Notes: generated from the sequence alone by a model not told the origin. DNA of 64,000 nt from Chromera velia (GCA_018398765.1 JAHBMJ010001483.1:17847-81846); one strand, 5' to 3'. Positions 1 through 12,027 are shown, counted from the stretch's first letter. A program made the numbers and translations.

Positions 1-1485
1 GCTCTTTTTGAAGAGCCTACCAGCAACGAAATTCTGCCGGCGGGAAGGGTCTGCCAAGCGAACAACATCCCCCGCAGTAACAGAAGGGACACCCGACCTC
101 TTGTCAAACAAAGAACAGTTCGGTGAACGGCCAGTCGAAGGATGAACGACCTCATTCAACGCATTTGCAGCACCAGGGATAAAAACAGGCCAGATATAAA
201 AAGGGAGAGAACGTTGTAAAAGCAGCTTGTTCAAAAGAGAAAAGAACTCGTCATTCACTCTTTCAACTATCGTCTATACTTCAGGAGTGCAGGGCGGAGC
301 GAACTTAGTGTGAATGCCTTCTCTTTGATAAAAAGAACGATACTGCTCGCAAATAAACTTGCCTCCATTGTCCGAATGGACAATCTTCAGCTTCTTTTTC
401 CCAGCCCTCTACTACTTGCACGTCCAAGCAACCAGATAGGCCAGCGCGCGATCTTTGGAGCGACAACACCAGAAAGACTTGCACCGTGTGTGGAGATCAA
501 CGATCAATGACACATAGCGTACCTCCCCGATGCTTTTTCTCTTGAAATTCATGTCTTTCAGATCGTGGTAGATGTCAGCATTGAAGTTTCCCTCCGGACC
601 CTCGGACTTTCGCTCCCACTCCTCTTCTCCGTCAACTGGAGGCTCCTTGCATGGCTTGGAGACACGCTTTTGCATCCCCACAATACAACCCCGACGCTTC
701 AACTTTCTGTATCGAAAGTTAACTTCCCGATATGCTTTACACATGTTTTGTACCTTTCAGCACTCCCCAACAGAATACAGCATACCTACCCTCTTCTCCT
801 TCAAGGTAGCCTCCAGGCGCTGTCTGGTGGCATGCCCTAAACGGGAGTGCAGAACGTGGAGCAGATGCGCTTTATTCTCTTCTGACAGATCAGACTGTCC
901 AGAGAGAGCAGACTCTGTCAGGGGAAACGTAGAAACAGGGGGACAAACACAAGAAGCCGCAATGGCCTCTTTGTTCTCAGCAAGACAGAGCACAGAAACG
1001 CTGCCCGTCTGATTAATGGGAGCTCGGAACCATCTCCCATGAATGTCCCGCAAATGTACCCAACTAGAGTCGGAATCATCATCAGACAAATCCTCCCCCT
1101 TCAAGTGCAACTTCTTCTTCGCGTATAGCAACAGCGTACAACCGATCAACCTATCAATACACCCTTCTCCCGGAACGATGCGTACATTCCCCCCTTCATC
1201 CTCAAATGGAAGGTGGACTATCTTGGCCCCTCTCAGAGAGAGGGGGGCAGCATCAAAGATGAGACAAAAATCAACTGACCGGTCTTGAGAAAAGACAACG
1301 AACTTCCCACACGCAGGGGTGAAAAGACCTAACGAGCAACCGGAGTTAGCAACGCATTCCCCATCATCCCCTACTATGCCAACGAAACACTCAACAGGGG
1401 TCTTTAGGACAGAAACACAAACATTCTCCCACTCTGGTTCTTCACACCACCCACTCTGCTGTGTGTTACGCAAGGTCGCCCTCAT
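1..1485 (-). pseudogene. Copia-type pol fragment: protease remnant, GAG-pre-integrase, integrase core
   Basis: From 1485 downward there is a protease-like stretch where the expected DSG/DTG catalytic motif reads NSGCS, so the catalytic Asp appears lost. Next comes an H-x4-H motif (HSRLGH, about 855-840) with Cys residues beyond a TGA stop, as in GAG-pre-integrase zinc fingers. The integrase core follows: the first Asp lies in ADIYHDL (about 560), the second in HSDNGG (about 375-390), and a Glu about 35 residues later. TAG TAG at 409-414 breaks the frame between the first two catalytic residues. All of these pieces share one reading frame, so decay here has been by substitution rather than indel. 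Confidence 0.8.
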
Positions 1486-1634
1486 AGAACGCTCTCTTCC
1501 AGCCTTTGATGAGACCCCTGCCCCCCCCCAGCGGCTGGACTGAGACTGGGAGGGGGCGGCCTAAGGGCCTTTCAAAAATCCTCATTAGAGAAGGATCGTT
1601 CCCGATCCTCTCTGAGTTGGAACATGGTTCCCTT

Positions 1635-2792
1635 CTATATGGGAATGTACTCACCTGTGGCCTTAGGCTGCTGCTGCTTCCTCTTGGGGTTTTTGGGGCA
1701 ATACTTCATGTAGTGCCCAACCATACCGCAGCCCTCGAAGCTGCAGTGAACATTAGCAGCCAGGTACCCTTTTTTGGGGTCGAGGTACTTTATGTGACCG
1801 CAGTTGGGGCACGGCCAAGTCTGGGAAGAACTCGTAGCACCCGACGCCGCTGCTCCAGACTGGGACTCCTCATCCCCCTCACCTTAGAAAGACCTCTCCT
1901 TCCGGTCTAGCTTCCGGTTGCTCTCCTTCCCCCGATGACCCTTGCCTCTACCCTTCAGACGCTGCGAGCGATCAGCTGCAGCGCCAAACTCGTGGTTGCG
2001 CTTGGGGGAGGAAGAAGACGAACGACCATCAACAGGTCGAGTGATCTCATAATCCTCAGTGGCGTTGACCTTCGTATCAACGTGCACAAGGATCTTATCA
2101 TAGATGAGCTCTGAGACCTTGTTCCCGGTCTTCAGAGAGGCCTTCTCAGTGGAATTGTTCCACTTAGACTTGGTGAGCATACTCTTTAATACACGATGCT
2201 TGAGGTTGGCATCGGGCTTATAACCCACAGCGCCACACTCGCGGATGGTGTCCTTCAACTGCTTCATAGCCTTGACGATGTCCTCTCTCCCATGCTGCCC
2301 TCTCTCCAGCTTCAGGAAGATGTCCTGCCAGGCATCCTTATCAAGGGACTTGCGTCTGGTAACCTCAACTGAGATAGCTTCCAGCAAATCTGCCTTCTCC
2401 TTTCCCTCACCAACAAAGAGGTGAACTTCCTCTTGAAGGGAAGGAAAGGCTTTGAATGCACGAAGGAGGGCAAGGATCCAGAGGGCGACAACGTGCTCCT
2501 CTTTCTCCACAAAGGTCATGATAAACTTGGTGGTGAATTCGAAGGATCTTCGCCAGGTCTTGAAGTCTTTAGCGAAAGCAACACAGACTTTCTCCTCCTG
2601 AGACTTCCAGTCGTGAGACGTCTTCAACTCGGGAACCCATGACAAATCCGGCAGCTTGATGGCAGCTGTGGAGGAAGTACTCGGTACTGAATCGTTGCCA
2701 GGCATGGTAGTAGATGCAGCAGCAAAAACAGAAGAGGAATGAGCAGAAGACACAGAAGAGTCAGAACCAAGAGGCGCAAATGACTTCCGCAT
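1635..2792 (-). pseudogene. Copia-type gag with C-terminal zinc knuckle, interrupted by an in-frame stop
   Basis: The open frame runs 302 codons from 2792 to a TAA at 1884-1886. It has a Ser-rich N-terminus, a helical core of the copia gag kind (Trp-rich, around residues 50-230) and a basic Arg/Lys tail. The same frame continues past the TAA for about 80 codons to a stop at 1635-1637. That part contains CPNC followed by a C-x4-C-x3-GH-x4-C knuckle and a KRK-rich tail, as expected for the nucleic-acid-binding end of gag. The TAA is therefore probably a nonsense mutation rather than the natural end. Gag would form the intracellular particle of the element. Confidence 0.75.
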
Positions 2793-5630
2793 TCACAGGA
2801 GAGAACGAAGCAAACAATGAACAAATGCGCTGCCTAGGAACACCAAATTGTGACGGTATGCTATATACTTAGCTAGGAAACGGCCAAGTACATAGACTTA
2901 AACAGAACAGAACAAACAAAAAAGTCTGAACCTACCAGACAGCAAAGTTCTTCAGTCTTCTCGACTCTATCTTCTAGCAACAGTCAAGGTGTTTACGTGA
3001 GACGGCAGTGCATTGACAGCAAATACGTCACTACTTCAACATGAGAAATGGTATGACCTACGCTTGTGTACCAGTGTATGTCTGACTGATTGAACTGTCA
3101 TCCTATCATTTTCAACCACTGACAGACTGATCGCACTCATAGTTTCCTTCAATCACACGAGCTTACATTCAAGCATATTCAAGCCCGACTCAAGTATCCC
3201 TGGCATATGCACTCAATTCGAGTTTGAACAAAGAATGACGCACTGATGCACGCATGCAGGCCTCGGCCTACTAAAAATCCGTATGGCCCGCCCAGCACGC
3301 CTCGACACGCCGCCCCGTATGCACTTTCTCTCACATTCGTCAGCACATTACTTTCTTTTTTAGGCGGAGCGGTGCTTTTATTCCCTTTTTGACTTATCGC
3401 TTGAACGATCGAGGCACAACGTCGTCTATGCTTTATTGAAATTACCATGAAATTACCAGGGATTCTGTCACTCTAAGACTGTGAGGGCGGGGGGTTCAAA
3501 AATTAAGGATTGCACGACCTGTTTGTTCTCTTAATCTTTGATCCTTGAGGATATCTCGTGGGACTTTTTGTCCTTTTCCCGTCGTTGGCCTATCTATAGG
3601 AGAAAATTCGAATGAGGATTGGGATTATAGGATTTATTTATGATTTATTCTTAGAGTTGCCTCATGGTCCACTATCGGGCTTTGACTAGCTTTGACTTGC
3701 ACCGTTCTGGCTCAAACCTCTAGGTTTGGGAGTTTTACATTCTCTAAAAAATCGTTTGCATATCAAAAAAAAAAAATCTTGACCTGCAAATTCATTATAT
3801 ACGATTTCTAGTATACAAGTTTTTTGAATTCTCTAATAAAATTTGGAGATCGTCATTCGGGGGGGGAAAAATGTAATCAAACACTTAGTCTAATGTAAAT
3901 AACCTCTAAATTTTAAAATATGTTTTGATATGTGCTGATGTGATATGTTCAGAGCAGCGTTCTGCAGACTGGTTTCGGCATGCCTTGGCCGGATATATTG
4001 TTCATGCTTATGCGAGTGGAGGCCATGGCTGGTACATGCACTATAACTATGGTTAGTTCAATCTTAAACGGCTATAAACGGCAAAATATTGCTTCTGTCT
4101 GCATTTACTCTGATCGATCTGCACTGGTTAAACCCTGTTTTCTAATTCTCTCCTAGCTTGATCTGACAGTCCTTGGACTTTGTACTCGGCCGGTATATCC
4201 CTATTTTCTGTGTATGTTTCTGTGAGCTTGTAATCTAAGGCTGCTTGCCTGTACGCAACATGGCAGCATGGCCCGGCCGGCTACGACCATGGGCATGCAC
4301 GCCTTTTGGCCCGCCCGCGTACCTCCCCAGCGCGCGCCGTCAAGCGCGCAATCCGCGCGCCGCGGCGTGTTTAATCTTTTTCTTTTTGTTCATGCAGCCT
4401 CTACTTGCAGGAGTTGCATGGTCTGCATGACAATTAATGTTGAATCGGGTGTTTCTCGATCCTTCATACGGTAGGGTGGTTCTCCTATCGCCAGCATCTA
4501 TGCATCTGACTCAGCGCAAAGATTTCAAGGTCTGGTTCGTAATCGCTGTGGCGAGGTAAAAAAAGAACGGTCTTTGAAAAAAAAAGGTCTTTGACTGACT
4601 GTGAGCAACAGTTCTTTTTCCTCCTTCCTGTTTTTTTTTTCTTCTTAATTCTCTCATGCCAGGCCAAGGAGCCCCAAAGCGGCAGGCTGTCGCAAAACCT
4701 CAAGCGGGACCAAAGAGGGCAGCAGTGCCCCTGGCAAAGCCTCCTGTGGCAAGCAACCGGGTCACGGCATGCAAAGCATAGCGATGCACAGCCGAATGAG
4801 AAACCTGTTGCGGAAAAAGGCATCGCACAGAAGTGTACAGGCACAAACAAGAGAACAGCAGTGCCCAAAACTCTTTCCACGACACCAAAGGGCACTTTTC
4901 ACTGGCTGGGCAGTCTCAGTCCGAAGGAGATGCGGGAAAGGGTCAGTCAGCGAACTGTTGCATGCTTATTGTTGAAATCAGACAAAACACTAGACGGAGG
5001 GAGTCACTGTTGCTGATGTGTACACTATACTCTTTAAACGGAAAGTGTTTGGCGGACAGAACGGTCAGCTCTTGTTGGCAGATTGACGTGCAAACCCATG
5101 CATGATCCATGCGCTTTTGTCATCATCTCTTCTGCATGTCTGGCTGCAGCTGATCGGCTTTCAGACAGAGGTCGCCGCCCTGAGGGGTGCAAGCGGTGGG
5201 TTATTGTTGCTTCATGAATTTTGATCTTGTCCTGTTCACCCACCCACTGCGTGTACGACAGGACTGCCTATTTAATTGCATAGTCGCTCCTCTGGTCTAT
5301 TCGATCTCTCCCCAGCAGCCCATGCAAGCTAACATGCCATTGGGTAGACATGGGCATGTCAGAATCAGCTAGAATCAGCTCCCTGTGCACCCATGAATTT
5401 TGCACCTGTCTTCTGCATGTCTGGCGCACGACACTTTGACCGGGTTTGTCTCTTGCCACGCAGTTGCTTTTTTGTGCGTTGTGTATTAAGCCAAAATCTT
5501 ATGATCCATGTTGGAAAGAGGTGCACGCACATTTGGCGCAATTGATCGCGTTCATCACAGTGCATGACTCCTTTTTTTTTCACGTTGTCTCTAGATTGGC
5601 GCCTCAGAGTCTGTCCCGCCTGGACGATCG
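2793..5630. other. Intergenic; no supported gene
   Basis: This holds the 5' flank of the retrotransposon (an LTR would lie here, but I could not find its TG...CA ends), an AT-rich island at 3480-3960 with A/T homopolymers, and a CpG-alternating stretch at 4297-4372 (repeated GCGCGC blocks). The short ORFs are overlapping and unconvincing. Confidence 0.5.
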
Positions 5631-5636
5631 ACTGAA

Positions 5637-5711
5637 TGGATGGATGGATGGATGGATGGATGGATGGACGGACAGACGGATGGATGGATGGATGGATGGA
5701 TGGATGGATGA
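5637..5711 (+). repeat. (GGAT)n microsatellite
   Basis: About 18 GGAT units, interrupted once by GGAC/AGAC variants near 5666-5676. Confidence 0.95.
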
Positions 5712-6469
5712 GCTGAATGATTGAATTTGAGTGCAGCCGGTGCTTTCCGCTCTGTGTCAAAAATGGCCTCTGAGTCAAGGAACGATGTCGACGCCTTCAT
5801 GCAGGCTGTCCTGAGAGACAGAGGTGAACTCTTTTCATCGAATCAAGCCTACCATGTAGTTTTCGCGTTGATCCTTTTGCGGCCTTCCATAGAAGCAGAC
5901 AGACAAGCAGGCAGACAGTCCATGTATGAACTTGGGACGAGCGCCCTGCATGTACGTATCATTACATTCAATTCGTCAGGAGCCGGATGCCACCGGGTGC
6001 GAGGGTATGATTCGGAGTCACGTACTACTGAAATTCAACCATCTAACAGTATCGACTGCTTCACCGGGAAATAAAATAAGGAGGAAAGGCTAAGGGGGAA
6101 AGGAAGGAGAAGGCCTCAGAAAAAGGAGAGAGAGGGGAAGAAAGGGAACTTTCAAGGGTGGAGGAAGAGGGGGAGGAAGAGAGGCAGTGCTACGCGGGCA
6201 TTCCAACACTAAAGACGGACGGACGGAAGCCTTAGGAAGGAAACAAGGAAGGACGGAAGGAAAGAACGCACAAAGGAAGGAACAAAGGAGAAACGAAAGA
6301 CCTGTCTAACCTGCCCCCCCCCGGCCCCTCTGCTTCCCTCGTCTGTCGTTCATTGCAGAGCGCCTTGCGAGCGAGAGAGAATTCGGCCCTGGGCTCTCTC
6401 TGCGGTACGACGCCGCCAAAAGGCGCGAGTCTGCCGGCAGTCCCCTTGCCCTTTTTTTTGGAAACGGAA

Positions 6470-6975
6470 AAATCAACAACGTTGTTGGAAAATTCAAACT
6501 GATGGAGAGGGCAGACCCTGCAATCCGAAGAACAATTTGGGGTCCCGCAAAGGTGATCGGGGAGGGGGGGCAAGGCTTGCTGGTGAAGCAGGAAATATTG
6601 GAGAGCATCAATGGGAAGACAGAGGTGGTAGAAGTGGCGGGAAAGCTCGGGTGGGACACTGAAGAGGAGGGGGAGATTTTGGGGGACCCGGTGGCCCAGT
6701 TCCGTCTGGAGTGGAAGTTCCCTAAGGCAGAGCGCCCCCATGTAGTCAAGTACTGGGACCATGTCGACCCGAGAAGCCTCATCGACAGCATGCCCGAGGA
6801 GGCGCAGAAGTTGATCCGAGTTGATCAAGTCCTTCGGGACCAAGCCCCCCCCCATGCTGATGCTGGAATTCGTCAAGGGGGAGTGCCTTCGTGACATCAT
6901 CGTGAAGGCCTCCCCAGAATTCAGCTTGTATGTGCTGGACCGCCTCTTCGGGTGTCGAGATTTCTGCCTTGAGGG
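6470..6975 (+). pseudogene. Protein-kinase-like N-lobe fragment, copy 1
   Basis: From about 6484 the frame encodes a glycine-rich loop (GEGGQG, about 6556-6573), a short insert, a later Lys-bearing strand and a long Glu-rich helix ending in MPEEAQ. After the C-run at 6845-6853 the similarity to copy 2 continues in the +1 frame, with EFVKGECLRD followed by KASPEFSL. The frame closes near 6980 with no catalytic loop or DFG. The family assignment rests on the glycine loop plus comparison with copy 2, which keeps more of the C-lobe. It looks like a truncated, frameshifted relic. An unrecognised intron at the shift cannot be excluded. Confidence 0.6.
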
Positions 6976-7428
6976 CGCTTAGAGGTGGGTCCTCTCGTTC
7001 ATCCTTTCATTTTAATGTGTTCATTTGTCCAATTGAGTCCTGTTTTTTATGTCAGTCTGTGCTTATCGGAGACCTTCAGCCTTGGTTTATTCATGTTTAT
7101 TCACGATTGCGTATGCGAGAACCCATCCCCGATTTCGATCCTATGGAATTCTGAACCATCAGAGCATGCATGTCTTCTCTGTCAGCCTCTTCTATGAATT
7201 CTCTTTCGAATTAAAGGGCGGAATGCTCAAAACTTCTGCCTAGCTTCTCGCTGTTTACTTAAAGCATTGCTTGCAGGGGACGCAGCATGCTCGGTGCCCC
7301 GTCTTCAGTCCCCTGACGATGTCAACGTGTTCATGACGAAGACTCTACTCGAGAATGGTCCGTCCCTTTAGCAATCTACGTTTTGAGTCTGGTGTCGGTA
7401 TCGGTGTTGGTATCAGTGTTGGTATTGG

Positions 7429-7477
<49 letters not shown>
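7429..7477 (+). repeat. (TA)n-(TG)n compound microsatellite
   Basis: Alternating TA from about 7429 to 7449 passes directly into TG repeats to 7477. Confidence 0.95.
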
Positions 7478-7481
<4 letters not shown>

Positions 7482-7854
7482 AAAAAAGAAAAACATATAG
7501 TCTGTCTGTCTGTGTGCGCCTGTCTGTTCATCACGGAGAGAGGGGAGTCAGAGAAGGAAGGATACGCATGGCCGGACAGAGCAAGAAACGAAGATAAGAG
7601 ATAGGAAGAAAAGTGCCCCCGGGAATGCCAAAGCCCCCACATGTCAAGTCTGCCCCTGGATCTGGTGTCAATCTGCGGCAGTTTGTCTTTTTGCTTCGAC
7701 CATTCTGCTGTCTGCAATGACTCTGCATCATGAGTGAGTGAGTGCAGTTCACATCATGGAGAGAACGCTCCAGATACTTTCTGTGAGGGGAGAAACGGAG
7801 AGGAGGCGCCTCTCAACTGCCGCCCCAATGATAGTTTGGGTGGGAGGGGGAAAG

Positions 7855-8612
7855 AAGAATAAGGTTGTTGGGGATTTCCGAGTGATCCAGATGTCCCCCT
7901 AACCTTCTATGGGCCTGTGAGGGTAGTCGGGCAGGGGGGGCAGGGTATTGTTCTAAAGGGAAGGATCTGGGTCAGTGAAGGGGGAAAGACTGTGGAGATA
8001 GAGGCGGTGATAAAAGTAGGGAAAGACGCAGAGGAAGAAGGAGAAATCCTGCATGAGGCAGAGAAACGGCTACGGAAGAAGTTCCCTGCCACCGAGCGCC
8101 CCGAATTTGTTAAGCTGATTGAGAAGGTCAACACAAGGACAACGATCGATCATATGCCCGACGCTCGAAACAAAAAGGATCATCAAGGCCTACAGGCGCC
8201 AAAGACTACCCGCAATCCTGTTTGAATACATGGAGGGGGAGTGCCTCAGAGACATCATCCTCAAAGCATCTCCAGAAATCTCCCTCGCAGTTCTGGAACG
8301 CGCACTCGCCCCCAGCCCGATGACTCCTCTGGGGACAGGATTTGCCACTACAGTCACTTGCAGCTGCCCTGTGGCAATGGGGAGCCTGGAGGAGTGCGTA
8401 AGGAATGTGTTGAGTATTGGGGCAAGTGCGGCGGAAGTTATGGCCTGGGTCATGGCAAAGCTGGAGGGGGCCAAGCTGCACCACTGGGACTTCAAGCCCG
8501 ACCTAGATGTGTGTGTGGTAAAGCTGGTGGATGGAGGTCTCATGAAGCTCCTAGTGAAGCTCTTACATAGACCTATAAGCACTGTCAGTTTGAACGTCTA
8601 TAACTCTTTATA
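7855..8612 (+). pseudogene. Protein-kinase-like fragment, copy 2, with two frameshifts
   Basis: This is homologous to the copy 1.4 kb upstream. It has a glycine loop (GQGGQG, about 7926-7943), a candidate VAIK-like Lys (EAVIKVG, about 8008), EYMEGECLRD (about 8225-8254), then HHWDFKPDLDV (about 8479-8510), which matches the HRDLKPEN catalytic loop with Trp in place of Arg. LVDGG follows where DFG is expected. Two shifts are needed: one before the glycine loop near 7900-7910 and one near 8160-8170. The altered HRD and DFG elements suggest a pseudokinase or a dead copy. Confidence 0.6.
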
Positions 8613-9577
8613 GTTCACGAGAAATTGACCTCCAAAGTTTGACCAAAATTAGTAATTTAACTTTTTAAATTACTTTAGTTTTAATAGTAATCTAAATTCC
8701 CCTAAATAACTTTAAATTACTGAGCTAAATTACTTTAAATAACTCTGAATTACTCATCTAACTTATTTAAACTAATAGGGTATAGGCTTGGAGGAGCGAT
8801 AAAAATATATCACACTTAGAAGGTTACTACCCAGGCCTCTTAACTATAATGTTCCAGAAGCATGCTGCTCCTGTTCTTTGCTTGTCGATGTGCACTTCTT
8901 TTATCTTTTTCCGTTTAGTAAGGGGCGTATGCCGAGCAAATTAATTTTTAAAGCGCGTAAGTCCCCATCCGGATCCTTAAATACTGCACGCGCCATCACT
9001 GGTCGGCTCGCCTCACACATAATATCCATCTTTCCATACGCTTCTCTCTTTGACTGATCCCGGCTCGCCTCTCCTGTCAGTGATTACACATTGAGTGATA
9101 CACGCTGAGTCCTGGTTGTTTACGCAAGTGATTGCCATCCTTAGAACTCTTTCACTTCTTGTTTGGGGCTTTCCGGGGTTCCCGTACGTGGGGACTCTGT
9201 CAGGCGTCTCCTCTCACATCTATTTTGACTCACAAAATTCCTCATTGTTTCACCTCGATCGATTGCTAGAATTGAACCTTTTTCCTCTCGGAGTGGCTCT
9301 CTGCTTGCCATTCTGTAACGACTTTCTCTGGAATAAGGACCTACGGATCGATTTCTTTGTGAGTCTTTATTTCTGTCTTCGTATGTAGCTAAATATTTGT
9401 TCTTATAGTTTAGTATACATCTCGAAGACATAGAACACGTCATCCCTGCGGAGCACTGTCTGAGCACACGCTTTAAGAAAAACTACTACTTTAAGCTTTT
9501 TAGACCGCTCTCTCCTTTCATGAACGAAAAGGAAAGAAAAGTCCGGCAGCAACCATTCATGCAACTTTAGATACAAC
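8613..9577. other. Intergenic, AT-rich in the first 250 bp
   Basis: 8620-8790 is a run of AATTACTTTAAA-like imperfect repeats. Open frames at 9095-9467 overlap on both strands and show nothing recognisable. Confidence 0.5.
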
Positions 9578-9585
9578 TGAGCAAC

Positions 9586-10085
9586 CAGGGTTGTTAATCA
9601 CCGACAACTGTAAGTACCAAAAAACGGAACCGACCCCTAATTTCGTTTTTTTTCGGTGCTTTCGGTGCTTTTTCGGTACTTTCGTCACTAGGCTAGCAAA
9701 AATTTTATAAAGTAAGGCCCTAGACTGCTGCTTTTAGTTGAGCCTGATGTGGAAAACTGGCTGTTTTAGAGTCAAAACTCCTAGCAAAACTCTAGAAAGG
9801 GAGCTATGGCAGGCCCAGCGGCGAGCGGGGCAGAGCGGGGCAGGCCCGCGCATTTAAACTTAAGTTACGTTTATTTTTAATATTTTTTAGCTAGTTTTTT
9901 AGCGGAAAAACCTAGAAGACAGTCGTTTTAATGTTATTAAGCCTAGTTTAAAGTAGTAGTTTTAGCAAAATTTTGAAGGTACCAAAACTTGGTCCAAAAG
10001 TACCGGTACAAAAAAACGGAACCACCCCCCCCTAAAGTACTGAAGTACCGAAAGGGTCGGAAAGGCACGGTGATTAACAACCCTG
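9586..10085. mobile_element. Non-autonomous hAT-type DNA transposon (500 bp) with perfect 8-bp TSD
   Basis: The ends are an 18-bp perfect terminal inverted repeat, CAGGGTTGTTAATCACCG, at 9586-9603 and its complement at 10068-10085. Both sides carry the same 8-bp direct repeat TGAGCAAC (9578-9585 and 10086-10093). An 8-bp target duplication with a CAGGG-type terminus is the hAT superfamily signature. Beyond the perfect TIR, the subterminal ends stay loosely complementary (repeated CGGTACTT/AAGTACCG and ACGGAACC blocks). The interior is AT-rich with no coding potential, so any transposase would have to come from elsewhere. Confidence 0.9.
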
Positions 10086-10093
10086 TGAGCAAC

Positions 10094-10522
10094 TCACAAA
10101 CCTCCCGCTCAGCCCTCTCTAGAACGCTCTCCTAAGCCCTCTCCTCCCAAAGGACACAGTCGTTTAAAATTAATCAATATATCTATCTTTGGATCTATAT
10201 CAATATGTATACTTATTTGTTTATGCTGCATGGCCGCCGGCATTCTGAACGCTATCTTTAGTAACATGGCTTTGAGCTGCCGCCGAATCTAGCGCCGAAT
10301 AATATCAATTTAAGACTCGATCCGTTTACAATACTTTACCGGCATGCAGTCACCGTGGCACGATGTCAGAATCGGCTTTTCTAAATGTCAGTGAAAGTGC
10401 AACAAGACTAGTAAACAATTTAATAGTCTAGCAATTCAAGTTAGTTTAGCGATTATTGTATGCTACATCTAGTCATAGATACCAAAGAAACACTGACATA
10501 CATAGAAGCACAGGTAAATAAT
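10094..10522. other. AT-rich intergenic sequence
   Basis: No open frame, RNA gene or repeat was recognised. Confidence 0.5.
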
Positions 10523-10837
10523 TTAAATCATATTTAAGTCACGGCCAGAAATGATCCCTCCATCCGATTCTGCTGTTGTTAAGGTCGTGCTGCTTCCCCC
10601 CGTCCCCTTCGTCTTCGAACGGATCACGCGGTGCAAAGAAGGAGGGGGGGATCTCCTCCACCTCTGCACCGACTTGGTGTAGGGCATCGATAAGTTCCTC
10701 CAGCGATTTGTGTCTGAACGTTCTGGGCGTTTCTCTTGGTCCTTCCCCTTCGTCCCGAATTTGGACCTCAGGGGGTGCTGGAAGAGGAGACGCAAGCCGC
10801 AAATCAGGGCGTTCTGGGACCATCAACAAAAGTCTGG
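10523..10837 (-). CDS. Candidate last exon of an unidentified acidic protein
   Basis: An open frame follows a good 3' splice site (pyrimidine-rich tract then TGCATGCAG ending at 10838) and encodes about 104 residues to a stop at 10523. It starts with a hydrophobic LLLMVPERP, then a Pro-rich linker, an amphipathic helix (SLEELIDALHQVGAEVEEI) and an acidic end. The composition resembles the other coding exons here more than the surrounding AT-rich DNA. Upstream exons would lie in or beyond 10.9-12.2 kb and were not found. I do not recognise a family. Confidence 0.4.
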
Positions 10838-11199
10838 CTGCATGCACAAATCAAGGGAACAAAACGTCGCTCTGACTCGTACACACACACTACAGGCAGT
10901 TCTTGTGCTCATGGCAAAAGAAGGAGAGAAGCACCTTCTCATTCAGTCTAGCCTGACATGATCATGGCACTGACTGCCTCGACAGGGACGGAGAGAAATT
11001 TATGCCATGGTCCAGAAGAACAACAGAGACATGCGCAGGGGGGCGCATGCAGCCAAAAAAGAGAGAGGGGAAGGAGAGAAGAGAAAATCTGAAAGGCTTG
11101 GAGAAGGGCGAAAGCTTTTGTCGGCAAGGGGCTGCGGAAATTCAACGAAAAGACAATCGATAAAACCAAATACGAGAAAGAAAGTGAAAAAAAAGAAAG

Positions 11200-11250
11200 G
11201 TGGGAAGGAAGGAAGGAAGGAAGGAAGAAAGGAAGGAAGAAAGGAAGGAA

Positions 11251-11292
<42 letters not shown>

Positions 11293-11299
11293 AGGAAAA

Positions 11300-11330
<31 letters not shown>

Positions 11331-11347
11331 AAGAAAGAAAGAAAGAA

Positions 11348-11406
<59 letters not shown>

Positions 11407-11924
11407 AAATAAAAAAAGAGGAAGGAAAGAAAGCATCAGACAGACAGACAAACAAAGAAAGAAAGAAAGAAAGGAAGGAAGGACGAAAGAAAGAAAGAAA
11501 GAAAGAAAGAAAAGAAAGAAAGAAAGAAAGAAAGAAGGAAAAAGACAGACAGGCAGAAAGAAAGACAGAAAGAAAGACAGACAGACAGACAGACAGAAAG
11601 AAAGAAAGAAAGAAAGAAAGAAAATAAAAAAAGAGGAAGGAAAGAAAGCATCAGACAGACAGACAAACAAACAAACAAAGAAAGAAAGAAAGAAAGAAAG
11701 AAAGAAAAGAAAGAAAGAAGGAAAAAGACAGACAGACAGACAGAAAGAAAGAAAGAAAGAAAGAAAGACAGACAGACAGACAGACAGACAGAAAGAAAGA
11801 AAGAAAGAAAGAAAATAAAAAAAGAGGAAGGAAAGAAAGCATCAGACAGACAGACAAACAAAGAAAGAAAGAAAGGAAGGAAGGAAGGACGAAAGGAAGA
11901 AAGGAAAGAAGGAAGGAAGAACGA

Positions 11925-11994
<70 letters not shown>

Positions 11995-11996
11995 AC

Positions 11997-12027
<31 letters not shown>

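Larger units (their letters stand above)
1..2792 (-). mobile_element. Degenerate Ty1/copia-type LTR retrotransposon, truncated by window edge
   Basis: Read on the minus strand, the order is gag, a CCHC-like knuckle, a protease-like segment, the GAG-pre-integrase zinc region and an integrase core, which is the copia order (integrase before reverse transcriptase). The integrase continues off the left edge, so reverse transcriptase and the downstream LTR are outside the window. The pol frame carries in-frame stops near 757-759 (TGA) and 409-414 (TAG TAG), gag has a TAA at 1884-1886, and gag and pol are in different frames. I could not define the upstream LTR in 2793-3480. The element looks inactive as sequenced. 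The class is well supported; the family within copia is not determined. Confidence 0.85.

Noticed and set aside
1-2792. Reassigned stop codons (alternative nuclear code) to explain the stops in the copia element
   Set aside because: The well-supported genes (PIG-P, protease, SM gene) end at ordinary TGA/TAA/TAG, and none is read through internally.
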